Source: Dehalococcoidia bacterium
GTDB lineage: Bacteria > Chloroflexota > Dehalococcoidia > Dehalococcoidales > BS750m-G39
Assembly (NCBI GenBank): GCA_030615425.1
Contig: JAUWZG010000038.1
Location: 1-9,872 of the forward strand
Direction of reading: 5' to 3'
DNA length: 9,872 nt
In this document: positions 6,400 through 9,872 of the stretch, piece after piece
Layout of the letters: each line of letters opens with the position of its first letter
How positions within the stretch are numbered: the stretch's first letter is position 1
Program-made: the position numbers and the translations under genes
Notes under the pieces: model-generated
What the model saw: only the letters and a program-made list of their open reading frames with translations
The model's database searches: none
What the model was told of the DNA's origin: nothing

Positions 6400-7092
6400 T
6401 TAACCAACGCTTACCCTGGCGTCAAGGGTGGCATAGAAGTGGCAGATATAACTTAAGCAGCACTGCTGGCAAAGAGGACGGCGACGACAGACATTCTTAC
6501 CCTGGCAGACCAGCAGAGCATGGTATTCATTAAACAGCCCGCTATCAGGCGGCAGATGTTCCATAAACCAGGCTTGATAGGCAGCATAGCTATCTTTTTG
6601 TGGGGCTAAGCCAATACGGCTGATGATGCGGCGGGTGTAGGCATCAATGACAAAGATGGGCTTACCGGCGGCATAAAGTAATATAGAATCGGCGGTCTCC
6701 TGCCCGATGCCGTGGATGGAAAGCAGTTGCTGGCGCAGGTCGTCAGTATTATTGGCAAAAAACCTATCCAGGTCATCCTTATAGTGATTGCCCAGCCAGA
6801 AGGCGAAGGACTTGAGTTTTAACGCCTTGGCATTATAGTAGCCACAGGGGTGAACCAGCTTGGCAAGCTTGGAGAGGGGAAGTCGGCGTAGCGCCCGCGG
6901 TGACAGCGCCTCGGTTGCCCTCAGATTGGCTATCGCCTTTTCCACATTGCCCCAGGCAGCTGATTGGGTAAGTATGGCACCGACGATTACTTCAAAAGGC
7001 TCATCTGCCGGCCACCAGTGCTGGGGCCCGAAGTGAGCCAGGAGGCGGCGATAGATATTCAGTAATGCTGTTCCTATTGATTGGTCATCCAT
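6400..7092 (-). CDS. Endonuclease III-related HhH-GPD DNA glycosylase (COG2231/MagIII-like)
   Basis: A 230-residue base-excision-repair glycosylase that would flip out and remove a damaged, probably alkylated, base. The N-terminal part has W26-W27-P and ILTQSAAWGNVEKAI (40-54). The helix-hairpin-helix GPD motif spans about 123-150 (HGIGQETAD at 127-135) with catalytic Asp150 in FVIDAY. The position of the endonuclease III lysine is Glu132. That is usual for this branch (related to Helicobacter MagIII, a 3-methyladenine glycosylase), so lyase activity is not expected. Four C-terminal cysteines C202, C208, C211 and C217 (plus C212) probably hold a 4Fe-4S cluster, with C-x5-C-x2-C-x5-C in place of the C-x6-C-x2-C-x5-C of endonuclease III. 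Its ATG lies 19 bases inside the end of the trmO-like gene. No good Shine-Dalgarno is visible, which suggests translational coupling. A repair gene in a fatty-acid operon is probably just co-transcription. Confidence 0.85.
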   Translation of the reverse strand: MDDQSIGTALLNIYRRLLAHFGPQHWWPADEPFEVIVGAILTQSAAWGNVEKAIANLRATEALSPRALRRLPLSKLAKLVHPCGYYNAKALKLKSFAFWLGNHYKDDLDRFFANNTDDLRQQLLSIHGIGQETADSILLYAAGKPIFVIDAYTRRIISRIGLAPQKDSYAAYQAWFMEHLPPDSGLFNEYHALLVCQGKNVCRRRPLCQQCCLSYICHFYATLDARVSVG

Positions 7093-7526
7093 GGAGGTGC
7101 TTTGGCATCGGAGGCTGAATCGTATCCCGGGATATAGGGTTTGATATCAATGACCGGTGTGCCATCAATGGCGTCAAGACCCTTAACCTTCAATATGTTA
7201 CCCCGTCGCTCCAGGAACTTAACCGTAGACTGCCCCACCGGATTGGGGCGGCTTGGGGAGCGGGTGGCAAAACGACCGACCAGCGGCAGCTCCGGCTTAC
7301 CCATAGGGTGAACCTTGAGCGAGAGTTTTTTGGCAGGGAGCTGGTGCAGCCAGTAGAGCACAATGAGGTGAGAGAATTCGTCCAAGCCGTCCAGGGCTTC
7401 GGTCAGACTGCTGTCAATTACGATTTCGGAAACGATTTCTCTCCAGCCGTGCCTTATCGGTTGCTTGATGTCATTTCTGACGGTACCGATGGCTTTCAGG
7501 CTCATGGTGGGCAGTTGATTGTCCAT
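7074..7526 (-). CDS. trmO: TrmO-like (TsaA/UPF0066) tRNA methyltransferase, short form
   Basis: A 150-residue protein from the chosen start. It carries the family signature GRFATRSPSRPNPVG (84-98) preceded by HPMGKPELP (73-81), and ends with a LDAIDGTPVIDIKPYIPGYD-like block (about 118-136). TrmO uses S-adenosylmethionine to N6-methylate the threonylcarbamoyl-adenosine at position 37 of certain tRNAs. This copy has only the N-terminal catalytic domain, as in many archaeal and short bacterial members, so the exact substrate is less sure than for E. coli TrmO. The frame stays open up to a GTG at 7595. I place the start at the ATG 7526-7524 because the extra stretch contains a stem-loop with a T-tract (7584-7556) and shows no family similarity. 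MSLKAIG at 7505 is an alternative start but has no ribosome site. The gene overlaps the glycosylase by 19 bases. Confidence 0.85.
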   Translation of the reverse strand: MDNQLPTMSLKAIGTVRNDIKQPIRHGWREIVSEIVIDSSLTEALDGLDEFSHLIVLYWLHQLPAKKLSLKVHPMGKPELPLVGRFATRSPSRPNPVGQSTVKFLERRGNILKVKGLDAIDGTPVIDIKPYIPGYDSASDAKAPPWMTNQ

Positions 7527-7555
7527 TTCGGTGACCTGCACCTTGCTTACTCGTG

Positions 7556-7584
7556 AAAAGAGGCTGCCTGGTAAAAACAGCCTC
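7556..7584 (-). terminator. Stem-loop with short T-tract: intrinsic terminator or leader attenuator
   Basis: On the minus strand GAGGCTG (7584-7578) pairs with CAGCCTC (7566-7560) across an 11-base loop, followed at once by TTTT (7559-7556). It lies after the citrate-synthase-like gene (stop 7610) and before the trmO start (7526). It probably ends the upstream transcript. The T-tract is short, so termination may be partial. Confidence 0.5.
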
Positions 7585-7602
7585 CCGCTTATCACTACTT
7601 GA

Positions 7603-7632
7603 ATTATAGCTACTCCAGCGGAACCATGGTTA
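7603..7632 (-). promoter_or_regulatory. Possible promoter for the trmO to acyl-CoA synthetase operon
   Basis: The minus strand has a perfect -10 box TATAAT (7608-7603) just after the citrate-synthase-like stop codon. A weak -35 candidate, TAACCA (7632-7627), lies 18 bases upstream and matches only half of the consensus. Transcription starting near 7596 would read through the stem-loop at 7584-7556 before reaching trmO. Confidence 0.3.
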
Positions 7633-8848
7633 AGAGCTTTTTGACAATCTTGGGATACTTGGCAATAAACAGCAATTCATCTTCGACCAGAGGCTTTTGT
7701 GCTTCCACATTGGCGTATCTTACCAGCTCCAGAATCTCATTAGCTTCCTCTCTACTAGAAAAAGATACGTCCATCTTTCCCATCAGGTGGCTGAAGCCAG
7801 ATATGCCGCTATATTGCCCGGCGATAATCTCTCTGCCAGTTTCCACGAACTTTGGTTTACCCCGGCCCAGCTCTTTAAAGCTATACAGCTCATAGTTTTC
7901 CGGGTCTTTTAAGACGCCGTCAGCGTGGATACCGGAGGCATGGGCAAAGGCGTTGGCACCAACCCCCGGCTGGTTTAGTGGAATGGGCACGCCGAAGGCA
8001 TAGCTGGCAAACTCGGCTATCTTTGCCGCCTTAGTTAATTTTACTGAGCCGCCCAGCTGATAATTCTTGGCGAAGCCCTTTGATTTAACCAACGCCAAGA
8101 TGACGGCTACCAGGTCAGCATTGCCAGCCCTCTCCCCGATACCGTTGATGGTGGTATTGATATAAGCATCCTGACCACCGTCTATAGTTCCTCTGGCTCC
8201 GGCAAGAGAATTAGCCACCGCCATCCCCAGGTCACTGTGGCAATGCTGCTCAATAGGCAGGCCAACATTCTCCGCCAGCGCCCGACAGGTTTCGTAGATG
8301 GTAAAGGGGTTATCATAACCAAGGGTATCGCAGTAGCGAAGTCTATCCGCCCCGTGTTCTTTGGCGGCAAGCCCGAATTTGATTAGGAAATCCAGGCCCG
8401 TCCTTGAGGCATCTTCAGCATTAACACCAATGCTCTCAGCGCCCATAGCCCGGGCGGCATCAACCGCCTCGGTCATGTCCTTTATGATGTCATCCCTGGT
8501 CTTTTTCCCCTGGAACTTGCCCCTGAGCATCTGGTCTGAGGTTGATATGGAGAGGTTGAGATGGCGCACATTGGGTACCAACTTAAACGCCGTCTCCACA
8601 TCATCAACGATAGCCCTTATCCACCCTCCCAGACGGATAGGTTTAAGCACTCCCATTTCAGCCAGCTCCAGGTTAGCCTGCAAGTAGTGGGATTCGTGCT
8701 TGGTGGTAGGGAAGCCAAACTCAGACTGGAAGACTCCCATTTCATTCAGGTAAACATTGATCATGGTTTTTTCCAGCTTGGACAAGCCAAGCTTGGCTGT
8801 CTGCACTCCGTCCCGATTGGTTACATCAAGAAGATAGATCTTGGGCAT
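7610..8848 (-). CDS. Re-citrate synthase / homocitrate synthase-like enzyme (DRE-TIM metallolyase family)
   Basis: A 412-residue Claisen-type condensing enzyme of the 2-isopropylmalate/homocitrate synthase family, joining acetyl-CoA to a 2-oxoacid. The TIM-barrel metal site is visible: D8 with R12-D13 in DVTNRDGVQ (8-16), and H202/H204 in EQHCHSDLG (200-208). NGIGERAGNADL (235-246) and FAHASGIHADGVLKD (301-315) are also conserved. It lacks the C-terminal leucine-binding regulatory domain of LeuA, so isopropylmalate synthase is unlikely. The N-terminal block with LNEMGVFQSEFGFP (34-47) resembles, from memory, the Dehalococcoides Re-type citrate synthase group often annotated as homocitrate synthase. 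Citrate formation from oxaloacetate is therefore my preferred reading, with homocitrate (2-oxoglutarate) the alternative. The start ATG has AGGAG seven bases upstream. The gene is followed by a stem-loop terminator and is divergent from the antiporter. Confidence 0.82.
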   Translation of the reverse strand: MPKIYLLDVTNRDGVQTAKLGLSKLEKTMINVYLNEMGVFQSEFGFPTTKHESHYLQANLELAEMGVLKPIRLGGWIRAIVDDVETAFKLVPNVRHLNLSISTSDQMLRGKFQGKKTRDDIIKDMTEAVDAARAMGAESIGVNAEDASRTGLDFLIKFGLAAKEHGADRLRYCDTLGYDNPFTIYETCRALAENVGLPIEQHCHSDLGMAVANSLAGARGTIDGGQDAYINTTINGIGERAGNADLVAVILALVKSKGFAKNYQLGGSVKLTKAAKIAEFASYAFGVPIPLNQPGVGANAFAHASGIHADGVLKDPENYELYSFKELGRGKPKFVETGREIIAGQYSGISGFSHLMGKMDVSFSSREEANEILELVRYANVEAQKPLVEDELLFIAKYPKIVKKLLTMVPLE

Positions 8849-8982
8849 CTGTCCACTCCTGTGAAATTCAATAATATCATATGTTTAAGAACCTTGGCAA
8901 ATTATCTTTGCTCACTGCACTCAGCCCGACTTCTATGTTAGAATAGCTATGCTACTCTATTTCCCCAATTAAGAGACTACCA
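8849..8982. promoter_or_regulatory. Divergent intergenic region with a promoter for the citrate-synthase-like gene
   Basis: This 134-base AT-richer stretch separates two divergent genes. On the minus strand a -35 TTGCCA (8900-8895) and a -10 TATTAT (8876-8871) are 18 bases apart. They would start a very short leader just before the strong ribosome site AGGAG (8860-8856). On the plus strand I see only a possible -10 TAGAAT (8939-8944) without a convincing -35. No riboswitch or small RNA structure is evident. Confidence 0.4.
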
Positions 8983-9872
8983 ATGGAAGAATGGGGACTG
9001 GGTCTTGACCTTATCATTGTCTTAGCCGTTGCCATAGCCGGGGGTATACTAGCTCGCCGACTGAGGTTACCCATCATTTTAGGCTTTCTGGTAGGGGGTA
9101 TTGCTGTCGGTCCCCACGGCTTTAGCCTGGTTCATGACCTGGAGACAATCCATACTTTGGCCACCATCGGGGTAATCCTGCTCCTGTTCACCTTAGGGCT
9201 TGAGTTTTCTTTAAGCGAACTCAAGCGAATGGGCAAGGTCGCCATTTTAGGCGGCATAGCTCAGATATTGCTTACGGCGGCGGTAGGCTTAGCTTTGGGC
9301 AAGTTGCTAGGCTGGGAGATGGTTGAAGCTATCTTCTTTGGCTTTCTCATTGCCCTCAGTAGCACCATGATTGTGCTTAAAACCCTTATGGAGCGGGGGG
9401 AGCTTGACTCAGGGCACGGTCGGGTTATGATTGGGATTCTCCTGATACAAGACCTGAGCCTGGTGCCCCTGATGATAATCTTGCCCGCCATGGGAGAGGT
9501 AGGTGGAGAATTATGGTTGCCTCTGGGAATAGCCATTATCAAGGCAGTGCTTTTTATTGCAGTGATGCTGGTTCTGGGAATGTGGGGGCTGCCCTGGCTA
9601 CTGGGACGGGTGGCAGGGGGAGGTTCCAGGGAGCTATTTCTGCTGACTGTAGTCGCCCTGTGTCTGGTAGCAGCTCTTGGCGCTTACTTCTTCGGCTTAT
9701 CCGCCGCCGTTGGCGCTTTTATTGCCGGGTTACTAATCGGTCAGTCTGCCTTCGCCCGTCAGGCTTTTGCTGATATTGTCCCCCTACGTGATACCTTCGG
9801 TGCCATCTTTTTTGTTTCCCTTGGTATGCTTGCCAACCCGCATTTTGTGGTGGAGAATCTAGCCATTATTGC
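8983..9872 (+). CDS. KefB/CPA2-type cation:proton antiporter, N-terminal part (3' end outside window)
   Basis: The frame is open from the ATG at 8983 to the window edge, giving 296 codons plus two bases with no stop. The protein is almost wholly hydrophobic, with about nine or ten transmembrane segments visible. Family features of monovalent cation:proton antiporter 2 are LFTLGLEFSLSELKR (68-82), LSSTMIVLKTL (125-135) and the Gln156-Asp157 pair in ILLIQDLSLVPL (152-163). QD at this site is typical of KefB/KefC-like K+ or Na+/H+ exchangers. It sits in the cytoplasmic membrane and would exchange K+ or Na+ for protons, serving pH or osmotic balance. Any C-terminal nucleotide-binding (RCK/TrkA-N) domain lies beyond the window. 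AAGAGA six bases before the ATG is a weak ribosome site. It is divergent from the citrate-synthase-like gene and not obviously linked to it in function. Confidence 0.88.
   Translation, partial: MEEWGLGLDLIIVLAVAIAGGILARRLRLPIILGFLVGGIAVGPHGFSLVHDLETIHTLATIGVILLLFTLGLEFSLSELKRMGKVAILGGIAQILLTAAVGLALGKLLGWEMVEAIFFGFLIALSSTMIVLKTLMERGELDSGHGRVMIGILLIQDLSLVPLMIILPAMGEVGGELWLPLGIAIIKAVLFIAVMLVLGMWGLPWLLGRVAGGGSRELFLLTVVALCLVAALGAYFFGLSAAVGAFIAGLLIGQSAFARQAFADIVPLRDTFGAIFFVSLGMLANPHFVVENLAII

Noticed and set aside
6400..7092. Loss of the endonuclease III catalytic lysine in the glycosylase, as a sign of decay
   Set aside because: GIG-[KQ]-ETAD is usual in the MagIII-like branch and the key Asp150 is present, so this looks like a normal monofunctional glycosylase.
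7527..7595. N-terminal extension of the trmO-like protein to a GTG at 7595
   Set aside because: The extension contains the stem-loop and T-tract and has no similarity to the family, whose domain begins near MSLKAIG. The ATG at 7526 gives a normal short-form length.
7599..7912. Plus-strand open frames antisense to the 3' end of the citrate-synthase-like gene
   Set aside because: They are serine- and leucine-rich shadow frames with no start signal, and the opposite strand is clearly coding.
8785..8798. 14-bp perfect palindrome AGCCAAGCTTGGCT
   Set aside because: It lies inside the citrate-synthase-like coding region in ordinary codons (K-L-G-L region) and has no sign of a regulatory role.
9261..9542. 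93-residue minus-strand frame inside the antiporter gene
   Set aside because: The composition (many Arg, Ile, Pro, Ser) is typical of the reverse complement of a membrane-protein gene, and the + strand shows clear antiporter motifs.

Overview
The window looks like chromosomal DNA of an anaerobic, fatty-acid- or organic-acid-degrading bacterium, most likely Chloroflexota (Dehalococcoidia-like). This is an inference. It rests on a citrate/homocitrate-synthase-like enzyme whose N-terminus resembles the Dehalococcoides Re-citrate synthase group, a membrane HdrD-like iron-sulfur reductase of the kind that links electron-transfer flavoprotein to quinone, and a zinc-ribbon/B-box membrane protein. 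No 16S gene or other decisive marker is present. I see no insertion sequence, CRISPR array, tRNA, rRNA or phage gene. Gene density is very high.

Layout. Positions 1-2519 (+ strand) hold the 3' end of a zinc-binding membrane protein and then a 676-residue membrane iron-sulfur oxidoreductase (NarI-like cytochrome b part, two 4Fe-4S motifs, two CCG domains). This gene converges, with one base between, on a minus-strand cluster. Read in its own direction (7526 down to 2521), that cluster is trmO-like tRNA methyltransferase, endonuclease III/MagIII-like DNA glycosylase, enoyl-CoA hydratase paralogue 2, enoyl-CoA hydratase paralogue 1, sirtuin, and AMP-forming acyl-CoA synthetase. Neighbours overlap or lie 10-27 bases apart, so this is probably one operon. 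Upstream of it on the same strand is the citrate/homocitrate-synthase-like gene (8848-7610), separated by a stem-loop with a short T-tract and a TATAAT box. A 134-base divergent intergenic region then leads to a KefB-type cation:proton antiporter on the + strand, which runs off the right edge.

How the genes may work together. The ligase would activate a carboxylic acid to its CoA thioester and the crotonase pair would process the enoyl-CoA. The sirtuin could keep the ligase's catalytic lysine (in a P-x4-G-K motif) deacylated. Electrons from acyl-CoA dehydrogenation could reach quinone through ETF and the HdrD-like membrane protein. The acetyl-CoA made could feed the citrate-synthase-like enzyme. 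No acyl-CoA dehydrogenase, ETF, hydroxyacyl-CoA dehydrogenase, thiolase or acetyltransferase gene is visible here.

Nothing here is plainly a new system. The points most worth a second look are the sirtuin wedged against its likely substrate gene, two adjacent crotonases that each lack a different conserved element, and two cysteine losses in the membrane iron-sulfur protein.
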